A stretch of 64,000 nt of DNA from contig NZ_JADPZX010000001.1 in assembly GCF_015712165.1 (NCBI RefSeq), positions 2,170,001-2,234,000 on the forward strand, in the 5' to 3' direction. A program made the position numbers and the translations under genes. The stretch is from Streptomyces spinoverrucosus. GTDB lineage: Bacteria; Actinomycetota; Actinomycetes; Streptomycetales; Streptomycetaceae. Shown piece after piece: positions 1 through 8,095 of the stretch (position 1 is its first letter; each line of letters begins with the position of its first letter). The notes under the pieces are model-generated. The model made no database searches. It was not told the DNA's origin and was given only the letters and a program-made list of their open reading frames with translations.

Positions 1-1734
1 GACGGCACGACCAATGGCTTCAACGGCAAGGCGCAGGGCGACATTGAGAAGTACGAGGCCGAGAACGCCGAGGACATCGCGACCCGGCTCGCAGACGGCA
101 AGAAAGTCTCCGCGGCTGAACTCGCCGAGTTGGACCGCGCCTTTCGCGACAACTCCGACAACAAGGTGTTCAGCCAAGCCCTGCTGACGGGACTTGGCCC
201 CGAAGGCACCATAAAGCTGACCAACGAGCTGAACCAACTCGCCTACGACGACGACAAGAAGCACAAGGGCCAGTACCTGGAACTCCAAGGTGGCCTGGCC
301 GACACCGTCGCCCAGGCCACCCAGGTGCCTGGCTCGGTCGCCGACGCGCCACCGGGGTCGCAGAAGTTCAAGGACTGGCTCGCCAGCGACGACGGCAGGT
401 TCTACCGGCAGTGGACCGAGAGCCTCGACAAGTACGGCCCCAGGAACTACGGAACGAACACCCAGCCGCTCTACGGTTATCAGTTGTTCGTCAACATGAT
501 GCAGCACAGTGGCTCGAAGTACGACGACCAGTTCCTCTACGAGCTGGGCGACGACCTAATAGCGGCCGAGAAGAAGCAACCCGGCATCTTCACCGAGTGG
601 GGCGCCGGTCACGACGGAATCCGGGCGGACGCCCTGGACGGGCTCCTAGGCGTCATGAGTAAGAACCCCGACGCGGCCACCGCTTTCTTCGACCCCGCGG
701 GCAATGGCTCGGGCTCCAATCACGTCGGCAACGACCACATGAAGTACCTGCTCAACGAGCGCGAGTGGCCGCAGCACAGCACGGTTGCCGGTGCGACGGT
801 CGTCACCATGGACGATCCCCTCAACCGCACCGGACTCGGCGCGGCGCTGGAGGCGGCGACCACCGGCCGGGAACCCAACTCTGCCGGTGCGGCCTTCGAC
901 CACCACACGGAGGCACAGGCACGGGTGATGCAAGAGACCGTCACCCAGCTGGACAAGGACGGCAAGGGCGACACGATCCCGGAGAACCTGAAGGTTCCCC
1001 TCGGACGCGCCCTCGCCGACTACACAGTCGACACCCACGCGATCCTCAGCGGCACCGAGCCGAGCAGCCCGCAGGGGCTGTCCAGCATCAATGCGAATGG
1101 CGACGAGTCGAGCATCACCAACAGCAAGCACAGCTTGCTCCGGGTGATGCGCGGGGTGTCAGACGCTGCGTACGGAACGACTCCCGATGGTGAGCCCGTC
1201 CTTGTCTACGACATGCTCTACGAGAACCAGAAGCTCTACTCCGCCGAGTACCTGGACACAGCCAGGAGCGCCCCGGCCGCCCAGCAGGCCAATGTCGTCG
1301 GCGACTGGGACAACAAGGCTCGCCACGTCGGTGAGGTATACGGCTCGATGACCGCCATCGGTTCCGACATGATCCTCGACGACCGAGACACCAAGATTGG
1401 CAATCTCAACGACCAGATGCGCTACACGTACCACGGTGTCGGTGGCCTCTTCACTCAGATCCCCGTGGTTGGTGACCCGGTTCAGCGCATGGTCGACGCG
1501 GCCACCTACGAGTACTCCAAGGATGTGACATCCGCAGCGGAAGACGTGGCCAGGTCCGAGGACAGCTCCGCCACGTCCGCCGGAATCGGCGGCACAAACG
1601 CGATCCTTGACGCGTGGGGCCGCGAGCACGGCATCTACGGCACAGAGGCTCACCAGCACGCCAGGGACGAGGGCAAGCAGAGCTTCATCACTGGGCGCGA
1701 GGACGCGTACTCGGCTCTGCGTACGAGGAAGTGA
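1..1734 (+). CDS. DUF6571-like hypothetical protein, 5' end outside the window
   Basis: The frame is open from base 1, so the start lies upstream of the window and the TTG at 130 is only an internal codon. The visible 577 residues are soluble, acidic and free of membrane segments. Phrases such as LDGLLGVMSKNPDAATAFFD followed by KYLLNEREWP resemble, from memory, the actinobacterial DUF6571 proteins, large proteins often near type VII secretion genes; this assignment is unconfirmed. Rare codons for a high-GC actinomycete occur here (CTA ATA near 557). The stop is one base before the ATG of the next gene, so the two are probably translated together. A role as type VII substrate or toxin-like effector is inference from position only. 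Confidence 0.7.
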   Translation, partial: DGTTNGFNGKAQGDIEKYEAENAEDIATRLADGKKVSAAELAELDRAFRDNSDNKVFSQALLTGLGPEGTIKLTNELNQLAYDDDKKHKGQYLELQGGLADTVAQATQVPGSVADAPPGSQKFKDWLASDDGRFYRQWTESLDKYGPRNYGTNTQPLYGYQLFVNMMQHSGSKYDDQFLYELGDDLIAAEKKQPGIFTEWGAGHDGIRADALDGLLGVMSKNPDAATAFFDPAGNGSGSNHVGNDHMKYLLNEREWPQHSTVAGATVVTMDDPLNRTGLGAALEAATTGREPNSAGAAFDHHTEAQARVMQETVTQLDKDGKGDTIPENLKVPLGRALADYTVDTHAILSGTEPSSPQGLSSINANGDESSITNSKHSLLRVMRGVSDAAYGTTPDGEPVLVYDMLYENQKLYSAEYLDTARSAPAAQQANVVGDWDNKARHVGEVYGSMTAIGSDMILDDRDTKIGNLNDQMRYTYHGVGGLFTQIPVVGDPVQRMVDAATYEYSKDVTSAAEDVARSEDSSATSAGIGGTNAILDAWGREHGIYGTEAHQHARDEGKQSFITGREDAYSALRTRK

Positions 1735-1735
1735 C

Positions 1736-2752
1736 ATGACGAACGAAAGCGGCCGGGCAAGTCTCGGACGAAACATCATTGCCACCCTCGTGGCGGTCGC
1801 CGTGCTGGCAGTGGGCGTGCATGTGTGGTTGAACACCAACCTTCTCGGCCGCAAGGAGGTGTGCGGGGGGCTGGTGACGACCGACTCGGCCGAAGCTGTC
1901 TTCTCGGCGTCTGGCCGCATCTCCGACCGGGACGGTTTGGACGACCGTCCAAGCGACCAGCTCGCTTTCACTTGTACGGTGGAACTCTCCTCCTTCCTCC
2001 CGGGCTCGGATACCGAGTACTTGAGGATCATGGGGAGCCGCGAGCGCGGCGACTTCCCTTTCACCGACAACGGCCGTTGGCCGAGCCCGGTAACGATGTC
2101 GTTCTTCTCGGGCGGCGCCACCGGCGCCATTGGCTCGGACCACGCCTGGGTCCTGCTGCCCGACGCCTGCACGACAGCCGACGGGCCCGCCATCATAGAG
2201 GGATACGCTCCCGAAGGCTCGGACCCAGTGAATTTCACTCGCCTCCTGACCGAGGTTGCCAACACCGCGGCCGAGAGGGCGGATTGCGCGACCAAGCAGC
2301 CCCTCACTGCCCCCGACACCCTCGTCGCGGCCCCGGAACCACGCCAGGTCAAAGATGGCGTGGTGTGTGACCTCTCCGGCCTAGAGTTCCCTGGGCCGCC
2401 AGGAGACCAGGCGAAGGCGATGGAGTCAGTCCAGGACCGCTCCAGCCCTACCTGGTCGTGCGAGGTTTCCGGGTACGCCACCTATGTCGTGACTCACGAA
2501 CCGCACATCATAGCGGGCATCCGCTCCTCGCCCGGGTTCACGAAACAGAAACGCGTGGCCGGCCTCCAAGTCTCTGGCTTCGATGCCAGGCACGTGGTTG
2601 CCGACTGCGCGGGCACTCCGACGTACTTCTCCATGGAATTCGGACAGGAGTACGCCTCCGCCGTCGGGAAGCCCGGCACCCCACGTATTCGGAACTTGTT
2701 CGACAATTTCATCGATGTCGCCGGCAAACGGTTCGGCTGTAACGCGCACTGA
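1736..2752 (+). CDS. Membrane-anchored Cys-rich hypothetical protein
   Basis: Product of 338 residues starting at an ATG immediately after the stop of the upstream gene. An N-terminal hydrophobic segment (about residues 13-31) without a clear cleavage site suggests a single-pass protein with its bulk outside the cell. The outer part carries about eight cysteines and seems to hold two related halves, each beginning with a VC(G/D) motif and having a second Cys in an (F/W)xC(T/E)V-like strand. This points to an internal duplication with disulfides, which is inference. No family was recognised. It shares the strand and tight spacing of its neighbours. Confidence 0.7.
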   Translation: MTNESGRASLGRNIIATLVAVAVLAVGVHVWLNTNLLGRKEVCGGLVTTDSAEAVFSASGRISDRDGLDDRPSDQLAFTCTVELSSFLPGSDTEYLRIMGSRERGDFPFTDNGRWPSPVTMSFFSGGATGAIGSDHAWVLLPDACTTADGPAIIEGYAPEGSDPVNFTRLLTEVANTAAERADCATKQPLTAPDTLVAAPEPRQVKDGVVCDLSGLEFPGPPGDQAKAMESVQDRSSPTWSCEVSGYATYVVTHEPHIIAGIRSSPGFTKQKRVAGLQVSGFDARHVVADCAGTPTYFSMEFGQEYASAVGKPGTPRIRNLFDNFIDVAGKRFGCNAH

Positions 2753-2778
2753 CCCAGAGAGCACTGAGGACACCACAC

Positions 2779-3429
2779 GTGACACACGCACGACACCGGC
2801 TGGCGATCGTGGCTGCTCTGACTGCGGCCCTGATGACCGGCTGCCAGAGCGACAGCAGCAGCGGTACGGCACCGCTGAGTCTGAGCGGCCTGACCGAAAC
2901 GGCCGACGGTGTACCGGACGACGGGGCGAACGCCTGCCCGCTGCCCTACGATATGGCCGCAGCCGCCAAGACCGCGGGCCTGGACGCGGAGACCGGCCCT
3001 GGGCCTGTGCGCGACGGCGACGAACCCGTCGCCACGGCCGAGGGCGGAAAGCGCGCCAAGCCCGGGGAGCCCCTAGCCGAGAACCCGGGCGCCCTGGTGA
3101 GTTGCACGTTCCACCTCGGTGAGGAGAACGTGCGGGTGCACACCCTCGCCACCCGTGAGCAGAGCGGGATCGCCCCGCTGGCGCCGGTGGTCTCCTCTCT
3201 GGCTGCGGTATCCTCCGACGACCTGACCAGTTACGTCGACAAGGTCGCGAAGGCCGAGACCGGTGAGGTGGTCATTACCGACAGCGGCAATGTCGCCGCC
3301 GTACGCCTGAAGCTCGACGGCGACGGAGACGCCGCCCTCCTGGTCGGTGCCGGGGAGGCTGGGACCGCTTCCCTGAACCGGAACCAGGTCGCCGACCTCA
3401 CAGAAGCGCTCGCGGGCCAGGTGCAGTGA
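2779..3429 (+). CDS. Putative secreted lipoprotein
   Basis: Starts at a GTG preceded by GAGGA at 2766-2770. The 216-residue product has a short basic N-terminus, a hydrophobic stretch and a lipobox MTGC with the lipidated Cys at residue 22, followed by a Ser-rich linker. The mature part includes a C-(x)n-C pair (CPLPYDM and VSCTFHLGEE) that could form a disulfide. No known domain was recognised. It is the third gene of the plus-strand set with the partial DUF6571-like gene and the Cys-rich membrane protein, so the three may form an envelope-associated group. A hairpin terminator follows about 135 bases downstream. Confidence 0.7.
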   Translation: MTHARHRLAIVAALTAALMTGCQSDSSSGTAPLSLSGLTETADGVPDDGANACPLPYDMAAAAKTAGLDAETGPGPVRDGDEPVATAEGGKRAKPGEPLAENPGALVSCTFHLGEENVRVHTLATREQSGIAPLAPVVSSLAAVSSDDLTSYVDKVAKAETGEVVITDSGNVAAVRLKLDGDGDAALLVGAGEAGTASLNRNQVADLTEALAGQVQ

Positions 3430-3564
3430 GTACAGTCCGGAACCCTGCTGATGCCCCTTCGGCTTGATCACGCTTCGTACCGGCGTGCACCGAAGCGGCG
3501 TTCGCTGGGGCATGAGTCTGCCGAGCGACGCTGCCAAATGCGTGAGCTGCCCTGAGTAGCGCGA

Positions 3565-3613
3565 CACAGCACCGGGGTGGGCGCCTCCCGTGCGCGCCCA
3601 CCCCGGTGCTGTG
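3565..3613. terminator. Bidirectional hairpin terminator
   Basis: A perfect 20-base inverted repeat (3565-3584 with 3594-3613) closes a 9-base loop, between the converging lipoprotein gene and the WXG100 gene. There is no T tract, as is common for actinomycete terminators. Confidence 0.8.
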
Positions 3614-3626
3614 GAATGCCGTGCTG

Positions 3627-3929
3627 TTACATGAAGTAGCTTGCGCCCTTCAGGTCGCCGCCCCTGTAGTCGCCGCCGGCGGTCTGGACGCGCTGCGAGA
3701 TCTGGACCAGCGCCGCGTGGATGCCCCGGGCGTGCTTGTCCCACTGTGCGGACTTCTTCTGGAACTCGCTGTACGCTTCGCCGCCCCAGCCCGACGAGAC
3801 GTTGAGCACGGCCTGCTTCAGGGCCTCGAGGTCCTCCTCGAGCTTCTTGGCCTGGTTGCCGAGCTCGGTGGCGAGCGCGTCCATGGTGCCGTACGTGACG
3901 GCAAGTTCGTCGTAGTGCGCTCCGGACAT
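3627..3929 (-). CDS. WXG100 family type VII secretion protein (EsxA/EsxB-like)
   Basis: Encodes 100 residues, the usual length for WXG100 proteins. Two predicted helices flank the turn motif W48-G49-G50. Helix 1 is rich in Lys/Glu heptad-like repeats. Proteins of this family form antiparallel helical-hairpin dimers and are exported by the ESX/type VII apparatus. The gene lies 79 bases downstream of a second WXG100 gene on the same strand, so the two probably form the heterodimer pair typical of ESX loci. It ends beside the strong bidirectional hairpin, making it the last gene of the minus-strand ESX block. Partner pairing is inferred from order. Confidence 0.92.
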   Translation of the reverse strand: MSGAHYDELAVTYGTMDALATELGNQAKKLEEDLEALKQAVLNVSSGWGGEAYSEFQKKSAQWDKHARGIHAALVQISQRVQTAGGDYRGGDLKGASYFM

Positions 3930-4008
3930 GTTTCCCTCGTTTCTGTGACGATTTCAGTCGGGCTGCGCGGCCCGGGCGGTGGTGCGGCTCAGTGCCGCGA
4001 GTGGTTCG

Positions 4009-4347
4009 TCAGTAGCTGTTGAGCGCCGACGTCTTGCCGCCGAGGTCCTCGACCGAGATCTTGGTCATGTCGGCCTCGATCTGGCCTTCGAGATTGCGCT
4101 TGTCGGTCTTGTTCATCTGGATGCCCTCGAGGAAGTCGTCGAGCATCTTGCCGATCGCGACCATGTGGCCGTTGATCTCGGTCTGCTTCGTGTTGAACGC
4201 GTTGGCGCCCTGGCCCCTCCAGGCCTTCTCGATCATGTCGATCGTGCCCTGCAGCTTCGCGAGCGACTGGCGGATGTTGTCGTAGCGATCGATGACTTCC
4301 GTTTGAAGCCGCTGTACGTCGCCTTCATTGAGCTTGCGGTCGACCAT
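4009..4347 (-). CDS. WXG100 family type VII secretion protein (Esx partner)
   Basis: Encodes 112 residues with the motif W43-R44-G45 between two helical halves, placing it in the WXG100 family. The tail after the second helix ends in LGGKTSALNSY and is longer than in the downstream family member. No strict YxxxD/E export signal is obvious at the C-terminus of either protein; YDNIR and DDFLEG segments are internal. It precedes the other WXG100 gene in the same direction, and the likely role is one half of an Esx heterodimer secreted by the EccB/EccE-containing machinery encoded nearby. An export role is known for the family and inferred here. Confidence 0.92.
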   Translation of the reverse strand: MVDRKLNEGDVQRLQTEVIDRYDNIRQSLAKLQGTIDMIEKAWRGQGANAFNTKQTEINGHMVAIGKMLDDFLEGIQMNKTDKRNLEGQIEADMTKISVEDLGGKTSALNSY

Positions 4348-4451
4348 TTCGGCACTCCGTTTCGTGAGAGCTGTGGTTCATTTCTGCACGCGTCACCGCG
4401 TCAGGGCGGTGGTGTGACTGGTCAGTCGTGCGTGGGTCGTGCGGTGAGTCG

Positions 4452-5720
4452 TCATGCTCCTCGCCGGGAGCGGATCACCGCGAAGGCGCCGCCCCCGATC
4501 ACCAGGACGGCCGCTGCGGCCCCGAGGGCCACCCACGTCGTGGTGTTGTCGGACGGTTCCGGGCTCGATGCTGCCGCCGAAGTCTGGCCGCCTGCGGTGT
4601 CCTTGGGGACGGCTTGCGACGAGGTTGAGGCGGAGGGGGAGGCTCCCTTGTCGTCCGTGACGCCCGTCGCGTTTTCCTTGGCGAGCGGGTCGGTGTTGGC
4701 CGGGACGGGGTTGTAGTCGGCGTTCTCCAGCACCTTGCGGGGGCGGATCAGGCCGTATCCGAGGTACGTGCTCGGGTCGTCCTTCGCCCAGTCACGTCCG
4801 GCCGTGTCGATCAGGCTGGCGAGGACCTGGTTGGCCGTCCAGTCGGGGTGGGCGGACCAGATGAGGGCGGCGGAGGCGGAGGCGATGGCGGTGGCTTGGC
4901 TGGTGCCCTGGCTGGGGCAGTACGAACGGAAGGTGTTGTCGCACCAGGTGGGGACATTCAGGCCAGGGGAGGCCAGGTCGACGTAGTTGCCGTGCTCGGA
5001 GAACTTTCCGACTGTTCCGGATTCGTCCGAGGCGGCGACGCCGACTACGTAGGGGTAGGCGGCTGGGTATCCGATGAAGTTTTTCTCTTGGGCGTCGTTG
5101 CCAGTGCCCGCGATCATCAACTTGCCCTTCGACTGGGCATACTTGACGGCCGCCCTTACATCGGGCTCGTCGATGTTGCCACCATAGGACATGTTAATAA
5201 TTTTGACGTCGCTGTCAGCAATGGCCCTGATCACTGCCGCCTCATTAGGAGCCTTCACCAGTTCTGACTTGTTCAGCCCTTTAAGGGCGATTCGATAAGG
5301 GACTATTTTTGCACCCGGGGCAAGCCCTTTCAGACCATCTCCGGCCCCAGTACCGGCGATGAGTTCCGCCATGCTTGTCCCATGGCCGTCGAAGTCGTCG
5401 GTCGCCTTGTATGCAAACGCCTTCGGAGTTTCGTCGACGAGCACCTGCCCCTTGAGTGACGGAGTGTCAGGGTTGACTCCCGTATCGACAACGGCCACTT
5501 TGACGCCCTTGCCAGTACTCACCTTCCACATCTCGTCGGCCTTCATCGCCGACAGGTACCACTGCTGGGACTGGACGTCTGCGGCTGCCACGCTCGGAGC
5601 CAGGCCTGCCGACAGAGCGGCCAAGGCGCCGAGCGCTGAGCAGACGGCTGAAACCCGTCTCCCGTTACGTCCAGTGAAAGGCGCGCTCGACCCACCGCGT
5701 CGGCTGATCCCTGCCACCAT
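4452..5720 (-). CDS. mycP: Mycosin-type subtilisin serine protease (type VII-associated)
   Basis: A 422-residue S8-family protease. It has an N-terminal signal segment (about residues 24-47), the catalytic triad Asp79 (VVDTG), His113 (GHGTSM) and Ser274 (GTSQAT), the oxyanion Asn208, and a Ser/Thr/Pro-rich linker before a C-terminal membrane helix (about 396-416) with an RSRRG tail. This is the layout of mycosins, membrane-anchored periplasmic proteases of ESX systems. It starts 27 bases after the upstream WXG/PPE-like gene. The central part (about 5090-5370) uses AT-richer codons such as AAA ATT ATT than its surroundings. A second mycosin lies 2.4 kb away beside eccB, so this copy may process a specific substrate, which is inference. 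Confidence 0.92.
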   Translation of the reverse strand: MVAGISRRGGSSAPFTGRNGRRVSAVCSALGALAALSAGLAPSVAAADVQSQQWYLSAMKADEMWKVSTGKGVKVAVVDTGVNPDTPSLKGQVLVDETPKAFAYKATDDFDGHGTSMAELIAGTGAGDGLKGLAPGAKIVPYRIALKGLNKSELVKAPNEAAVIRAIADSDVKIINMSYGGNIDEPDVRAAVKYAQSKGKLMIAGTGNDAQEKNFIGYPAAYPYVVGVAASDESGTVGKFSEHGNYVDLASPGLNVPTWCDNTFRSYCPSQGTSQATAIASASAALIWSAHPDWTANQVLASLIDTAGRDWAKDDPSTYLGYGLIRPRKVLENADYNPVPANTDPLAKENATGVTDDKGASPSASTSSQAVPKDTAGGQTSAAASSPEPSDNTTTWVALGAAAAVLVIGGGAFAVIRSRRGA

Positions 5721-5747
5721 GCCTCTTTTGTCCTCGCTCTTGTCCGG

Positions 5748-7457
5748 TCAGTCGGTCGACGACGCCCTATCGCGCCGCTCGTCACGGCGCAAAGCCATCT
5801 CGCCGGAACCCTGATTGCCTGCGGGGCCACGCATTCCGCCGTTACCGCCGGGTGTTTGTCCGTCGCTCCTGGACCCGGAAGCTCGTCCCTTGGGCGTTGC
5901 GACCACACCGTCAGGGCTGCCGCCAGAGCGGCGAGACGTTTGTCCCGCGCCCGCCCTCGACCCCGGTGCTCCGATCACCCCACGCTGGCCCGGCCTCTCG
6001 CCCGAGCCGCGCGAGGTGGGTGCGTTCTGATCACCGATGACTGTGCCGCGCGGCACCCTGGAACCGCTGGTGCCAGGGGTGCCTCCAGCGACAGGCCTAC
6101 CACCGATGACGCCATCAGTGGGACGCCCAACGCCGGCTCGGCCGGCGACGGTACGCCCGGGGTTCGTGGCTCCCATTCCGGTGACAGGGCCACGCGGGAC
6201 GCCACCGGCCTGCCCGACCACCGGTCCGGTAGGCCTTGGCATTCCGCCGATCACGCCTCGCCCCATGGGGCCAGGTGTGCGGCCCCCTGCCTGCCCTGGC
6301 ATGGCAGTACGTCCCACCGGGCCCATGGGCCCGGTTCCCGTACGCCCTGCCGGGGTTCCAGGCGGCGTACCACCGACTCGTCCCTGTGCCGAGGGAGGAG
6401 TTTTGGTCGCGGGGACGCCGCTGGTGCCTGAGGTGCGCCCGACCGGACCGCGTGAAACCGGGGGTGTGACAACGGGAGGGGGTGTTCCCACTGGAGTAAC
6501 GCTAGGACCCTGCGTCGAAGGCGATGGAACGGGCGTAGGCTTCAAGGTCTCCTGCGGCGGCAAGGTACCGACGGAGTCGATCTCTGTTCCCACGTGCCGT
6601 TCCGGAGACCTGACAGACCCGTCCACGCTCTGGCGGGATGTCGACAAGTCCTCGACACGCGCTAGTGTCGCTCCGGAGTCAACAGAGTCGTGGCGCGTGG
6701 TTCCTGAGTCGGCCACGCTGGAAAGCGACTCGCGCCCCGACCGCTGGATCGGATGTTTCCAGCCCGGCGGCGGCTGCGGCACCCCCACATCCGGCATCGT
6801 GGGAAACACCGGCTCCTCAGCCTTCTGCATCATCCCGTTCGACACCGTGTAGAACGACGCCAACCGGTACATCTGGTTGATGGCTTCCTGTCGGTGCTTC
6901 TCCGCCCTCACCGCCGCCGTGTACTCGTCGTTGCTCTCGACCCGCTTGGGCTCGGGGATGTCGTCGACCGTCTTGGGTTCGGAGCGGGTGTCTCGCGGTG
7001 GCATCGACTTGCGTACCGAGGCGAGGCCGGAGCTCGCCGCCATGACCTGGGTGCCCACCGTATCGGCGTAGTCGGCGAGTGCCTCGGCGGTGGTGACCAG
7101 GTCGTTGCCCCAGGTCCGGAAAGCCTTGTGCGCCTCGCCCTCCCAGTCGACGTCCTGCAGGTTGAGGCTGAGTTCCTCGGCGGCCGCCTTGATGGCGTCG
7201 CGCGCGCTGACGAGGGCGTTCCCGGCCTCTTCCAGGAGCTCCGGGCTCGCGGAGTCGACGATGTCGATCATCTGGTTGAGGTCGTGGTTCTCGAAGCTGG
7301 TCTTGCCGAAGTGGAAGCCCCTGACCGGCCCCCAGGGGCTGAGGTTGACCACGTCGGTCATGCTCATGACCGCGTCGAGGGTGCCGTTCTGCTGGGCGGC
7401 TTCCTGGTGCTCCGCCTCGTGGAGGTTCGGCTGCTTCTTGTCCTTGTCGCCGCTCAT
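5748..7457 (-). CDS. WXG/PPE-like protein with long Pro/Gly-rich tail
   Basis: The 569-residue product has an acidic start, a helical domain of about 200 residues with a WXG-type motif W105-E106-G107 between helices, and from about residue 220 a low-complexity tail of Pro, Gly, Thr, Arg and Val with recurring GPVGRT, GVIGG and GRAG-type units. The N-terminal part resembles extended WXG100/PPE-like ESX substrates; the tail could span or bind the cell wall. Its ATG overlaps the TGA of the upstream gene (ATGA), indicating translational coupling. No signal peptide is present, as expected for a type VII substrate. Export is inferred from fold and context; the last residues are charged and show no known anchor. 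Confidence 0.8.
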   Translation of the reverse strand: MSGDKDKKQPNLHEAEHQEAAQQNGTLDAVMSMTDVVNLSPWGPVRGFHFGKTSFENHDLNQMIDIVDSASPELLEEAGNALVSARDAIKAAAEELSLNLQDVDWEGEAHKAFRTWGNDLVTTAEALADYADTVGTQVMAASSGLASVRKSMPPRDTRSEPKTVDDIPEPKRVESNDEYTAAVRAEKHRQEAINQMYRLASFYTVSNGMMQKAEEPVFPTMPDVGVPQPPPGWKHPIQRSGRESLSSVADSGTTRHDSVDSGATLARVEDLSTSRQSVDGSVRSPERHVGTEIDSVGTLPPQETLKPTPVPSPSTQGPSVTPVGTPPPVVTPPVSRGPVGRTSGTSGVPATKTPPSAQGRVGGTPPGTPAGRTGTGPMGPVGRTAMPGQAGGRTPGPMGRGVIGGMPRPTGPVVGQAGGVPRGPVTGMGATNPGRTVAGRAGVGRPTDGVIGGRPVAGGTPGTSGSRVPRGTVIGDQNAPTSRGSGERPGQRGVIGAPGSRAGAGQTSRRSGGSPDGVVATPKGRASGSRSDGQTPGGNGGMRGPAGNQGSGEMALRRDERRDRASSTD

Positions 7458-7888
7458 CAGTACCCCGCGTCAGTGTGATCGGCGTTGTTCTTGCGCCTGA
7501 TCTGCTCGTGCAGCATCTCGTCGCGTTGCTGGTTGACCTCGGCCCGGATCTCGTGGAACCGGTGGCGGGCCTCCTCTTCGAGGTTGTCGAAGGTGACGTC
7601 CACACCGTGCACGGCGATGTACATGGCCTCCAGCTGGAGGCCGAGCGACTTGGACAGGGACGTGATGCGCTCGTGCACGCGCTCGTACTCCAGGTGGAGC
7701 GACTTCGCTTCCGGGAAGTCGCCCATGCCGAAAGCGGCCGGCGACAGGCTGTGAGCCGCTACCTTCGACGGGCCGCCCGCCGAGTCCTCGAAGTTCTTGA
7801 GCAGGTCGTCGACGCGCTCCTTGAACTTCGAAAGCGCCATCAGGCCACGCCGTACGTCGGCGCCCCCGCCCGTGTCTGCAGGAAGCAC
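7457..7888 (-). CDS. Small helical protein, ESX locus, unknown function
   Basis: Encodes 143 residues, mostly helical and charged, with coiled-coil-like character around residues 60-130 and no membrane segment. The GTG at 7888 is chosen as start because GGGAGGG lies 8 bases upstream; the internal ATG at 7840 has no good ribosome site. Its stop overlaps the start of the WXG/PPE-like gene, so the two are coupled and the product may be a chaperone or partner of that protein. That role is inference; I recognise no family, although the size and helical hairpin potential are compatible with a distant WXG100 relative lacking the motif. Confidence 0.75.
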   Translation of the reverse strand: MLPADTGGGADVRRGLMALSKFKERVDDLLKNFEDSAGGPSKVAAHSLSPAAFGMGDFPEAKSLHLEYERVHERITSLSKSLGLQLEAMYIAVHGVDVTFDNLEEEARHRFHEIRAEVNQQRDEMLHEQIRRKNNADHTDAGY

Positions 7889-8095
7889 GAAGCTATCCCT
7901 CCCCGTTGTCCGTTGCCCGACCTGAGCAGCCCACGCCCCTCAAGTGTTCATGACCGCAACATGACCACTCTAATGACTCCCACTGACAGCCCCAACTGCC
8001 ATATGCGACAACCCCAGTACCGCTGATCGGAGCTTCACCGGTTCTTCACGACAGGCCGTCACCTGCGCCAAGTCGGCCGCCGACGAGGTGGGTTG

